From NCBI GenBank assembly GCA_017549485.1, contig JAFYUT010000034.1, forward strand, positions 1-45,490: a DNA stretch of 45,490 nt, in the 5' to 3' direction. Below are positions 7,073 to 14,898 of the stretch, piece after piece. The notes beneath the pieces are model-generated. The model saw only the letters and a program-made list of their open reading frames with translations. It made no database searches and had not been told where the DNA came from. A program made the translations under genes and the position numbers. Every line of letters starts with the position of its first letter. Within the stretch, counting starts at the first letter, position 1. Source of the DNA: Akkermansia sp. Lineage in GTDB: Bacteria; Verrucomicrobiota; Verrucomicrobiia; Verrucomicrobiales; Akkermansiaceae.

Positions 7073-8485
7073 TCAATGAATATCGAATATATCGCGGGGG
7101 TCTGCTACGGTGCCGGTTACGGCAGCAGCGGCGGCCATCAGCGGGCTCATCAGCAGGGTGCGGCCCGTGGGGCTGCCCTGGCGCCCCTTGAAATTACGGT
7201 TGCTGGTGCTGGCGCAAATTTGGTCGCCCTGCAATTTATCGGGGTTCATGGCCAAGCACATGGAGCAACCGGCCAATCGCCATTCAAAACCGGCCTCGCG
7301 GAAGATGTCGGCAATGCCCTCAGCCTCACACTGCATGGCCGTCATTTGAGAGCCCGGTACGGCCAGTGCCTTAACTCCTGCTGCCACCTTGCGGCCTTTG
7401 AGGTAGGGGGCGATGGCGCGGAAATCCGTTATGCGGCCATTGGTGCAAGACCCGATGAACACAACATTGATGGGCATGCCCTTGAGGGGTTGCCCGGCCT
7501 GCAGCTGCATGTACTCCAGCGCCGTGATGCGGGCTTTGCGGGTCTCGGCATCGGGGGCTTCCTCCGGGGCGGGTACAGCGCCGTTGATGCCTATGCTCAT
7601 ATCGGGAGAGATACCCCAGGTAACTGTCGGCTCAATGTCCTCTGCTTGGTAAATGACCACGTCATCGTACTCGGCATCGGCATCACTGGCAAAGCTCTTC
7701 CATCGCTCTACCGCGGCCTCCCAAGCCTCTCCTTTGGGGGCGTAGGGGCGGCCTTTGAGGTAGGCAAAAGTGGTGGCATCGGGGTTGACATAGCCGCAAC
7801 GCGCAGCACCCTCAATGGCCATATTGCACAGGGTGAAGCGGCCATCCATATCCATGGCTTCAATGGCAGAACCCCCGAACTCGTAGGCGTACCCGAGCCC
7901 GCCATCCGCACCGAGCTTGCCGATGATGTAAAGTGCTACGTCTTTAGCGGTAACACCGGGGCGCAGCGTACCCTCCACACGCACATTACGCACCTTGAGG
8001 GGGAGCATGGCCAGTGTTTGGGTGGCCAAAACATCACGCACCTGAGTAGTGCCGATACCCATGGCGATAGAGCCCACGGCACCGTGTGTGGCCGTGTGAG
8101 AGTCACCGCACACAATCGTCATGCCCGGCTGGGTGATGCCCAGCTCCGGCCCGATGGAGTGTACAATACCTTGATACCCGGTGGGCAGGTCAAACATGCG
8201 AATACCTGCTGCCGCCGTGTTGGTGCGCAGGGCGTTGAGCATGGTTTGGGCACGCGGGTCTGCCAGCGGCTCACACTGATTATCTGTGGGGATGATGTGG
8301 TCTACCGTGGCAAAGGTGCGCTCGGGGTGCAGAACAGGTAGGTTCAGCTCACGCAGCATGGCAAAAGCCTGAGGAGATGTTACCTCATGCACGAAGTGTG
8401 TTGCGATAAAGAGCTGTGTGCGCCCGTCCGGCAGGGTGCCTACCGTGTGCGCTTCCCATACTTTTCTGTATAATGTCTTACCCAT
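7073..8485 (-). CDS. leuC: 3-isopropylmalate dehydratase large subunit
   Basis: LeuC, the [4Fe-4S] catalytic subunit of isopropylmalate isomerase, 470 residues from ATG 8485 ([15 protein letters not shown]). Cluster-ligand motifs are present: [14 protein letters not shown] and, nearer the C-terminus, [13 protein letters not shown]. Other family blocks are [45 protein letters not shown] and NRNFKGRQG. An upstream GTG (8518) is in frame, but it overlaps the promoter and adds nothing family-like. GGGAG lies about 9-13 bases before ATG 8485, one of the few Shine-Dalgarno-like sites in the window. It heads the leuC-leuD-unknown-DeoR cluster. There is no room for a leucine leader peptide or attenuator. 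Confidence 0.97.
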   Translation of the reverse strand: MGKTLYRKVWEAHTVGTLPDGRTQLFIATHFVHEVTSPQAFAMLRELNLPVLHPERTFATVDHIIPTDNQCEPLADPRAQTMLNALRTNTAAAGIRMFDLPTGYQGIVHSIGPELGITQPGMTIVCGDSHTATHGAVGSIAMGIGTTQVRDVLATQTLAMLPLKVRNVRVEGTLRPGVTAKDVALYIIGKLGADGGLGYAYEFGGSAIEAMDMDGRFTLCNMAIEGAARCGYVNPDATTFAYLKGRPYAPKGEAWEAAVERWKSFASDADAEYDDVVIYQAEDIEPTVTWGISPDMSIGINGAVPAPEEAPDAETRKARITALEYMQLQAGQPLKGMPINVVFIGSCTNGRITDFRAIAPYLKGRKVAAGVKALAVPGSQMTAMQCEAEGIADIFREAGFEWRLAGCSMCLAMNPDKLQGDQICASTSNRNFKGRQGSPTGRTLLMSPLMAAAAAVTGTVADPRDIFDIH

Positions 8486-8499
8486 GGTCAGTAGCTCCC

Positions 8500-8529
8500 A
8501 TGGTAGCATGATGCGCACGTCAAGTCAAG
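8500..8529 (-). promoter_or_regulatory. Promoter of the leuC operon
   Basis: Minus strand TTGACT (8529-8524), 18-base spacer, TACCAT (8505-8500), 14 bases before ATG 8485. Confidence 0.5.
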
Positions 8530-8672
8530 GTGCCGAGGGCGCTCATGACGCAGCATGACACGCGAAGTGGTGCGCGGTGGGTACCGGTTAGAGCATGGCT
8601 TTTTGCCGCCCGCTCCATGGGCTTACCCAGCGATGCCTGGCGGCGTTAGGGGGGCAATATGTTTTTATGCAC

Positions 8673-8691
8673 GCAGTGAAGAATGCACTGC
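8673..8691. other. Small hairpin after the serpin-like gene
   Basis: Inverted repeat GCAGTG (8673-8678) and CACTGC (8686-8691) with a 7-base loop, 49 bases past the serpin-like stop. On the minus strand it is followed by GTGCATAAAAAC, so it could be a weak terminator. The sequence CACTGC-TCGCAT-GAAGAACGG resembles the tandem repeat at 1574-1657. Confidence 0.4.
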
Positions 8692-8739
8692 TCGCATAGT
8701 GAAGAACGGCTTGCGCCGCAGATGGGGCGGGGGAGAGCG

Positions 8740-9990
8740 TTACATATACTCCACCACGCCCATGAGGTAGGGGGGCTCGGGGGTGGTGAGGGGGCAGAGC
8801 ATCCAAATAAACGGGCGCTTAAACTCAAGGGTGGTGGCACTGCCGTTGAAGGGGGCCGGCATCACGGCTGTATCCGGTGATTCTTCCCATGTGGCAGAGC
8901 ATTGTTGGTAGAACCCATCCAGCGGGAACGGGGTGGTTTTGCTCAGCTTGGGGAAGGGGGCTGCATCTCGCTGAATGAGGCCACCCAAGCCCATGGCTTG
9001 CAGGGAGGGGAACATATCCAAGCGATACTCTCGCCCGGAAAGTCGCGGCAGTTTGATGGTGGCAGCAGTTTCCTCGGCCTTGGCTAACGCCGTGCGGATG
9101 GCATTGAAATCCTCAGTGGTCAGCTCCGTGGCCAGGGGACGTGCGCTGAGGGGGAGCTCCTCTAGCGGCAGAATGAGGATACGGGCGCAGGAATCATGCC
9201 CGGCGTGGTCACCCTGCGGGGTGTTGCGCATGAACATGGCCGCGGCTTTCCACTTACCCTGCGGGTCCTGAACCACGCGGAAATTGCCTTCCGCTTTCAG
9301 GAAAGGTACTTTAGAGCGCGTGGCATCTGCATTGCGAAAGAAATCTTGCTCCGTATGGCGGGCATAGATGGGGTAATACCAATCTGCCGTGAACCCATGT
9401 ACCGCTGCCGCCAGTAAGCGTGTGCTGCGCGGTGCTGATGAGCCGCTGAACATGCGCTCAATAGCCCCGCCGGTGTAATAATTGACCAACCCGTTGATGC
9501 TTTGGTGCGCCAAGGCCAAATCACCGGAGAACTCCGTGGGGTGTACGCGGCCGGTGGCGGCCGTGTCAAGGGTATCGGCGGCGTTGGAGAACAAGAAACT
9601 ACCCTCAAAAATGGCGGCGGCACTTCGGGCTTGTTTTTCTGAGAGCTGTAGGGGGGTGAACGCCTCTGCCAGCTCAGGCGTGGTGTGTTTTTTCAGCTCG
9701 GTCAAACACGCGGTCACCGCGTGGGGCACCACCGTCAGATTCCCCACGGGCTCTTTCTTGAGGTAATATTGAAAAAGGCGCACGCTGAAACAATCAGTCT
9801 GCACTTGCTGCCCGTCTTTCACGGCACCGATGCGCAGGGCTGTGGGCGGTTTTTCCCCTGCCGCAAGCCAGTCAATGATATCTTGGTAATACATCCCCAG
9901 AAAAAAGGAGAGGGCAACGGCAAAGAGCCCAAGACGAATGACGGGCATCTTGCCGGGTTTCTTTTCTTCTTGCTCCGTTGTTGTATCCAT
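8740..9990 (-). CDS. Membrane-anchored serpin-like protein
   Basis: A 416-residue protein with a short acidic cytoplasmic start, one membrane helix (about 15-35, LGLFAVALSFFLGMYY) and a large outer domain. I call it serpin-like from ordered family blocks. These are ING-VNYYTGGAI (165-177), RLLAAAVHGFTADWYYPI (191-208), ILILPLEELPL (271-281), TIKLPRLSGREYRLDMFPSL then QAMG (311-334), and the closing FKRPFIWMLC with PYLMGVVEYM (390-416). The reactive-loop region (about 368-388, WEESPDTAVMPAPF) lacks the Gly-Thr/Ser-Ala-rich hinge of inhibitory serpins and has prolines, so it may not inhibit by the usual mechanism. Its ATG directly abuts the dnaE stop (TAAATG), implying co-transcription and perhaps re-initiation. 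Confidence 0.75.
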   Translation of the reverse strand: MDTTTEQEEKKPGKMPVIRLGLFAVALSFFLGMYYQDIIDWLAAGEKPPTALRIGAVKDGQQVQTDCFSVRLFQYYLKKEPVGNLTVVPHAVTACLTELKKHTTPELAEAFTPLQLSEKQARSAAAIFEGSFLFSNAADTLDTAATGRVHPTEFSGDLALAHQSINGLVNYYTGGAIERMFSGSSAPRSTRLLAAAVHGFTADWYYPIYARHTEQDFFRNADATRSKVPFLKAEGNFRVVQDPQGKWKAAAMFMRNTPQGDHAGHDSCARILILPLEELPLSARPLATELTTEDFNAIRTALAKAEETAATIKLPRLSGREYRLDMFPSLQAMGLGGLIQRDAAPFPKLSKTTPFPLDGFYQQCSATWEESPDTAVMPAPFNGSATTLEFKRPFIWMLCPLTTPEPPYLMGVVEYM

Positions 9991-12900
9991 TTAACTGTAA
10001 AGTGATAGTTTTTCATCCAACTGTGGGCAGGGCGTCACGCGGTAGCGCTCTCCCAGCTCAATACTGGCGCGGTTGCCCAATGAGTTACGGAAGGTGATGT
10101 GCACGGGAGTTTTGCCGCCGTGGTCCAGCAGAATGCTCTTAATGAGCTCCAAATCCTCGGCATTGTGGCGGGCTGTGTTGAGCACAATCTCGTAAAACGC
10201 CGGGGCCTTGGCTTTGCGCTTGCGGCTGCCGGCATCCAGCAGCTCCAGCCCACGGGCAGATACTTTTTTGCCGCCGGTTTTTTCGTCTTCCTGAATCCCC
10301 GCGCGGAACTTGATGAAACTGCCCTCTTGCAGCATGCCCTCTACCGCAAGAGCCTTGGTAAAGTTGTCGCCCCACACCAGCGCCTCGGTGCTGCCGGTGA
10401 AGTCTTCCACCGTGATGATGGCGAACTTTTGGCCGCTTTTAGAGACTTTGATACTGACGGCGCGCAGCATGCCCGCCATTTCGTGCTGGCCGCGTATCTC
10501 ATCTGCCGTCAAATCGGGCAGGGTACCGATGGCCGTGTACTTGGGTGCGTCAATCACGCCGCGCATGCTGTCCAGCGGGTTGCCGGTAAAGTAGGCACCG
10601 GTGAGGAACTTTTCTTCATCCAAGCGCTTGTCTTTAGGCCACTCTTGAACAATAACGCGCTCCTCGGGGGCTGAGGTGGTTTCTTGCATGTCGAACAGGC
10701 TCATTTGCCCGGCGGCATTGTCTTTGTGCACGCTGGCTGCCCCGCTGAGGCATTGCTCGATACTCTCAAACAGCTGAGCGCGGCACACATGCAGGCAGTC
10801 AAACGCACCGCACTGCACCAGCACTTCCAGCTGGTTACGGCGCACGCTTTGCGGGGGGATGCGGTAGCAGAAGTCCTCCAAGCTCTTGAAGGGGCCGTTT
10901 TTAAGGCGCTCTTCAACAATGACGCTCACGGTTTCGGAGCTCATGCTCTTGACCGATGCCAAGCCGAAGCGCACGGCAAGGTGGCCGTTGGGCATGGTCT
11001 CCGGCTGGAACTTAACGGCAGAGTGGTTGACACAGGGGCCCAGCACCTCAATACCCATGCGGATGGCCTCTTGAATGAACACACCGATTTTTTCATTGGT
11101 GGACTCATTGGACATAAGACCGCAGAGGAATTCCACCGGGTAGTGGGCCTTGAGGTAGGCGGTCCAGTAGGAGATATGACCGTAGCAGGCGGAGTGCGAC
11201 TTGTTGAAACCGTAACCTGCGAACTTCTGAATCTTATCGAAGATGGCGTTGGCGGTTTTTTCGTCAATTTGGTTGACATCCCAGCAGCCTTTTACAAAGC
11301 GGCGGCGCTGCTCAGCCATTTCCTGCATGTCTTTGTGGCCCATGGCGCGGCGCAGCAAGTCTGCACCACCCAGGGTGTAACCTGCCAGCAATTTGGCAGC
11401 AGCCTGCACCTGCTCTTGGTAAATCATCACGCCGTAGGTAAGGCCTGATACGGTCTCCAGCAGCGGGTGCTCGTATTCCGCTTGTTTCCAGCCCTTCTTC
11501 ACGGCAATCATGTCGTCCATGAACTGCATGGCGCCGGGGCGGTACAAGGCCAGCAAAGCAATGATATCTTCAATGTTGTCTATGCCGTAGCGGCGGCATG
11601 TGTCCACCATACCGCCGGATTCCAGCTGGAACACGCCCATGGTGTCACCGCGGTTCAGCAGGGCAAAGGTCTCGGCATCGCGTATATCTACCGCATCGTA
11701 GCAGAAATCCGGCACGCGCCAGCGCACGTAGCGCTCGGCATCTTTCATCACCGTGAGGGTTTTAAGCCCCAGGAAGTCCATCTTGAGCAAGCCGGCGTTG
11801 TAAATGGCGCTCATATCGCACTGGGCCACAACTTCACCGTGCGGGTTACTCAGGTCATCTCGGGTAAGGGCCACGTACTCATCCAACGGGCGGTCACCAA
11901 TCACCACGCCTGCGGCGTGCATACCCACGTTGCGCACGGTACCCTCCAGCTTTTTGGCGTAATCCCACACCTCGGCATAGGTGCTGTCTTGCAACAGGTT
12001 GCGCAGGTCTTCGCTCGCATCATAACTCTTGGCCAGGGTTACACCGGGGCCGCTTTCTATCAGCTTGGCAATACGGTCACTGTCCGCATAGCTCATGTCC
12101 AGCACGCGCGCCACGTCTTTGATAACCGACTTAGCGCCCATGGTACCGTAAGTAATAATGTGGGTCACGGCGCGCTCACCGTATTTGTGGCGCACGTAGT
12201 CAATCACCTCGGGGCGGCGGCTCTGGCAAAAGTCAATATCAATATCGGGCGGGCTCACACGCTCCGGGTTGAGGAATCGCTCGAAAATGAGGCCGAAGGA
12301 ATAGGGGTCGATATTGGTGATTTTCATCACATACGCCACCAGCGAGCCTGCTGCAGAGCCACGGCCCGGCCCCACGGGAATATCGTGGTTCTTGGCCCAG
12401 TTGATGAAGTCTGCCGTAATCAGGAAGTAGCTGGGGAAACGCAGCTGGTTGATGATGCCCAGCTCGTAATCCAAACGGGCGCGCAGCTCGGTGTCGTTCT
12501 CGGCGCGTTCTTTGCCGTATCGCTCCGCCAAGCCCTCATAGCAAATCTTGCGCAGGTATTCTTCGCGGGTAGAGCCGTCCTCGGGGGCGAACTCGGGGTA
12601 ACGCTCGGTAGAGGTAGAGTCCAGCTTGATGGAGGTATTGCAGCGCTCTGCAATGATGTTGGTGTTCTCGTAAGCGTCGGGGTACTCGGGGAAGAGCTGT
12701 CGCATTTCCTCCTCGCTCTTGAAGTAGACGCTGCGGGGGTAGCGCATGCGCTTGCCGTCCATGCGCTTGTTGCCCGTACCCACGCAGATGAGGATATCGT
12801 GCGCATCGTGGTCGTCTTCGTTCAAAAAGTGGGCATCATTGGTTACCACCAAGCCTACATCATGCTTGCGGGCCAAGCGCACCAGCTCGGGCGTGCAGCG

Positions 12901-13503
12901 GCGTTCTTCTTCCAGCTCGTGGTCCTGCAATTCCACAAACAAGTTGTCTTTGCCGTATATGTCAATGAGCTCCAGCAGTACCTCCTCGGCTTTCTCCGGC
13001 TGGTCTTGCAAAATCCATTCCTGCATGGGGCCGGATACGCAGCCCGTCAGGCAGATAAGCCCGCGGCTGAACTCTCGCAGCGTGGCTATGTCTACACGCG
13101 GTTTGTAGTAAAAACCGTCCAAATGCCCGCGAGAGACGATTTTGATGAGGTTTTCCCACCCCAGATTATTCTCACACAACAGCACCAAGTGGGTGTACTT
13201 GTGTCGCCCCGGTATCTGCTTTTTGACGTCAATGGGCGTGGGGGAAAGGTAGATTTCGCACCCCAGAATCGGCTTGAATACGGGCTTCTTTTCATCGGGG
13301 TGCTCTTTGTTCCACTCCAAAATGCCCTTGTTGTGCTTTTTCACATTCACCATGAACTCAATGGCTGCAAACACGTTGCCGTGGTCCGTAATGGCTACGG
13401 AGTTCATCCCCAGCTCGGTACAGCGTTTGATAAGCTCCTTGGTGTGGATCATGCCATCCAGCAAGGAGTATTCGGTGTGAACGTGTAAGTGTGTAAAGGC
13501 CAT
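9991..13503 (-). CDS. dnaE: DNA polymerase III subunit alpha
   Basis: The replicative polymerase catalytic subunit, 1170 residues, normal DnaE1 length. Order: PHP domain at the N-terminus (HLHVHTEYSLLDGMIH, then ITDHGNVFAAIEF), palm with GPGRGSAAGSLVAYVM and the catalytic PDIDIDF at 419-425 (Asp 420 and 422). Finger and helix-hairpin-helix regions follow (GYGFNKSHSACYGHISYWTA; YRIPPQSVRRNQLEVLVQCGAFD), then an OB fold (MAGMLRAVSIKVSKSGQKFA) and a short end LSLYS. ATG 13503 lies 12 bases after a consensus -10 box, so the mRNA leader is at most a few bases. The serpin-like gene follows without a gap. Confidence 0.98.
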   Translation of the reverse strand: MAFTHLHVHTEYSLLDGMIHTKELIKRCTELGMNSVAITDHGNVFAAIEFMVNVKKHNKGILEWNKEHPDEKKPVFKPILGCEIYLSPTPIDVKKQIPGRHKYTHLVLLCENNLGWENLIKIVSRGHLDGFYYKPRVDIATLREFSRGLICLTGCVSGPMQEWILQDQPEKAEEVLLELIDIYGKDNLFVELQDHELEEERRCTPELVRLARKHDVGLVVTNDAHFLNEDDHDAHDILICVGTGNKRMDGKRMRYPRSVYFKSEEEMRQLFPEYPDAYENTNIIAERCNTSIKLDSTSTERYPEFAPEDGSTREEYLRKICYEGLAERYGKERAENDTELRARLDYELGIINQLRFPSYFLITADFINWAKNHDIPVGPGRGSAAGSLVAYVMKITNIDPYSFGLIFERFLNPERVSPPDIDIDFCQSRRPEVIDYVRHKYGERAVTHIITYGTMGAKSVIKDVARVLDMSYADSDRIAKLIESGPGVTLAKSYDASEDLRNLLQDSTYAEVWDYAKKLEGTVRNVGMHAAGVVIGDRPLDEYVALTRDDLSNPHGEVVAQCDMSAIYNAGLLKMDFLGLKTLTVMKDAERYVRWRVPDFCYDAVDIRDAETFALLNRGDTMGVFQLESGGMVDTCRRYGIDNIEDIIALLALYRPGAMQFMDDMIAVKKGWKQAEYEHPLLETVSGLTYGVMIYQEQVQAAAKLLAGYTLGGADLLRRAMGHKDMQEMAEQRRRFVKGCWDVNQIDEKTANAIFDKIQKFAGYGFNKSHSACYGHISYWTAYLKAHYPVEFLCGLMSNESTNEKIGVFIQEAIRMGIEVLGPCVNHSAVKFQPETMPNGHLAVRFGLASVKSMSSETVSVIVEERLKNGPFKSLEDFCYRIPPQSVRRNQLEVLVQCGAFDCLHVCRAQLFESIEQCLSGAASVHKDNAAGQMSLFDMQETTSAPEERVIVQEWPKDKRLDEEKFLTGAYFTGNPLDSMRGVIDAPKYTAIGTLPDLTADEIRGQHEMAGMLRAVSIKVSKSGQKFAIITVEDFTGSTEALVWGDNFTKALAVEGMLQEGSFIKFRAGIQEDEKTGGKKVSARGLELLDAGSRKRKAKAPAFYEIVLNTARHNAEDLELIKSILLDHGGKTPVHITFRNSLGNRASIELGERYRVTPCPQLDEKLSLYS

Positions 13504-13515
13504 GGTGCGCCACCC

Positions 13516-13543
13516 ATTATACAGATATTATACCGAAAATCAA
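13516..13543 (-). promoter_or_regulatory. Promoter of dnaE
   Basis: Minus strand TTGATT (13543-13538), 16-base spacer, TATAAT (13521-13516), 12 bases before ATG 13503. A second TATAAT lies at 13532-13527 and might be used instead. Confidence 0.65.
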
Positions 13544-13554
13544 TCTTCTTTTCC

Positions 13555-13576
13555 GCAGCGCTATCGCGAGCGCTGC
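13555..13576. repeat. Perfect inverted repeat upstream of dnaE
   Basis: GCAGCGCT (13555-13562) and AGCGCTGC (13569-13576), 6-base loop, just upstream of the dnaE -35 box. It could be a protein-binding operator or a cruciform. Confidence 0.7.
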
Positions 13577-13640
13577 TGGTATCCTCAATTGTTCTGATTC
13601 AGTCGGCATAGTAGGCATGATAACAGTCGTTAGGAGTTAG

Positions 13641-13680
13641 CTAAAGAAAAACACCATTGCCCGTTTCTGAGCAATGGTGT
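13641..13680 (-). terminator. Terminator of the PEP-CTERM gene
   Basis: Perfect 10-base stem ACACCATTGC / GCAATGGTGT (13651-13660, 13671-13680). On the minus strand it is followed by TTTTCTTT. Confidence 0.85.
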
Positions 13681-13706
13681 TGATTTTATATGAAGAAAAC
13701 GAGGCT

Positions 13707-14540
13707 TTACTTGCGGCGACGGCGGGCAGCCAAGCCGGCAAGGGCAAGCAAGGAGAGTGTAGCCGTGGTGGGCTCGGGGACAATAGATGTCTTTAAAGTA
13801 GAATTTGTCTTTTCATACTTTACCAGTTCAATCGCCATGGAATCAGTCAAAACCCCATCATAGACCCCAAAATTATCTACGCGGATACTATCGCTGGTTC
13901 TATTTGATACATCAGACCCTTGACGGAACATTGTTAAATTACCGGCTGCTGCAGTAAACGTAGTACTAGAGAGAAGCGTAGGCGTATCCCCTGTGCTGTA
14001 CATGCTAAAGGTAAAATTATCGTCAATCGCGGTTAGCACGAGGGTGTACCACTGACTATCACCGTAATCAGAGGGCGCACTTACAGAAGCATTAGCACTC
14101 AAGGCTGTAGCTCCATCTGCACCGAAAATATGAACCGTACGGGTATCTCCACCAGTCTGGAAATAGTATGTACTCGAACCAATTGCGAATGTAGCGATGT
14201 TTGACCAATCATCACCTTTATCTCTATAATTAAGGGTGAGAGAGAACCCTGTGTCCGTATCAACCCCTAAACCGGCACTATTGCTAATAACAATCATTCG
14301 GTTGCCGTTGGTGTTGTACGAACCATTACCTGTGGAGCCAAATTTGTCAGAAGACGTAGCAAGGTTGTTATCACCTGTAGAGGACACAGTAATGTTGGTT
14401 GTACCATAGCCAAGATTTGTCAATACCGAATCATTGCTGAGGTTTGACATAGCATCTTTGAAATCGAAGCCATACATCAGGTCGACATTGGCCAAAGCTA
14501 TGCTACTCATCGAAAGTAACAATATGAGTGACTTTTTCAT
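13707..14540 (-). CDS. PEP-CTERM sorted extracellular protein, LamG-like
   Basis: A 277-residue exported protein: signal peptide MKKSLILLLSMSSIALA, a beta-rich body, and a C-terminal sorting signal made of VPEP (about 254-257), a hydrophobic helix and RRRRK. The body (about 20-245) has the alternating-strand pattern of LamG/concanavalin A-like domains: TGFSLTLNYRDKGDDWSNIA, QWYTLVLTAIDDNFTFSMYS, SIRVDNFGVYDGVLT. Such domains often bind glycans. PEP-CTERM proteins are cut by an exosortase and exported to the envelope or matrix; no exosortase gene is in this window. It has its own promoter and perfect terminator. Its codons are visibly more AT-rich than its neighbours. The approximately 90-base leader lacks a Shine-Dalgarno site. 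Confidence 0.88.
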   Translation of the reverse strand: MKKSLILLLSMSSIALANVDLMYGFDFKDAMSNLSNDSVLTNLGYGTTNITVSSTGDNNLATSSDKFGSTGNGSYNTNGNRMIVISNSAGLGVDTDTGFSLTLNYRDKGDDWSNIATFAIGSSTYYFQTGGDTRTVHIFGADGATALSANASVSAPSDYGDSQWYTLVLTAIDDNFTFSMYSTGDTPTLLSSTTFTAAAGNLTMFRQGSDVSNRTSDSIRVDNFGVYDGVLTDSMAIELVKYEKTNSTLKTSIVPEPTTATLSLLALAGLAARRRRK

Positions 14541-14637
14541 GTTAAGAATTCTTCAAGATGTTCAAGCAGCTTGTGCAGGGGTACTCGTTTCCACGCGCGT
14601 CGGAATGCTGAGAGACCTGCTCCAAGCCGCTGGGGCA

Positions 14638-14666
14638 AATATACAAAATTTCAGGTGAGAGAGCAA
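14638..14666 (-). promoter_or_regulatory. Promoter of the PEP-CTERM gene
   Basis: Minus strand TTGCTC (14666-14661), 17-base spacer, TATATT (14643-14638), giving a leader of about 90 bases to ATG 14540. This is the longest leader in the window. Confidence 0.5.
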
Positions 14667-14721
14667 GCAGAAAATGGCATTAAATGCTTATTTTATGGAT
14701 TTTTATAAGCTTCTTGGTAGC

Positions 14722-14738
14722 TTTTTTTTGGGGGGGGG
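14722..14738. repeat. T8G9 homopolymer junction
   Basis: Eight Ts followed by nine Gs between the 45-residue gene and the PEP-CTERM promoter. On the minus strand it reads C9A8, so it is not a terminator in the direction of the genes. Confidence 0.85.
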
Positions 14739-14760
14739 AGAACGCAGGCTTGCAGAGGAT

Positions 14761-14898
14761 TCACTCACCGTAGCTGTCTTCAACGGGGGCGGGAGCATTG
14801 TCGTTGGCTACGGAGAAAGCTCTAGAGGCAAGGGCTTTGCCCTGCCTGTCTCGTTTGGCGATGGTGCGGCCTGTGGATAGGGATTTGAGGGCATCCAT
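14761..14898 (-). CDS. 45-residue hypothetical protein
   Basis: A short open frame whose ATG directly follows the stop of the upstream membrane-protein gene (TAAATG). The product starts MDALKSLSTGRTIAKRDRQG and ends DNAPAPVEDSYGE. The first 25 residues are basic, the tail is acidic and proline-rich. It has no signal peptide or membrane helix. I do not recognise it. The same abutting stop-start arrangement is seen at dnaE/serpin. That, and codon use in keeping with its neighbours, are the reasons to accept it as the third gene of the psd operon. Confidence 0.5.
   Translation of the reverse strand: MDALKSLSTGRTIAKRDRQGKALASRAFSVANDNAPAPVEDSYGE

Noticed and set aside
8486..8530. Leucine leader peptide or T-box before leuC
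   Set aside because: The promoter is 14 bases from the ATG, so there is no space for an attenuator.
8555..8770. 71-codon frame between leuC and the serpin-like gene
   Set aside because: It overlaps the end of the serpin-like gene on the other strand, has no protein-like pattern and no promoter.
11467..13488. A 673-codon open frame on the plus strand opposite dnaE
   Set aside because: Antisense shadow of dnaE. The product is low-complexity and has no family motifs.
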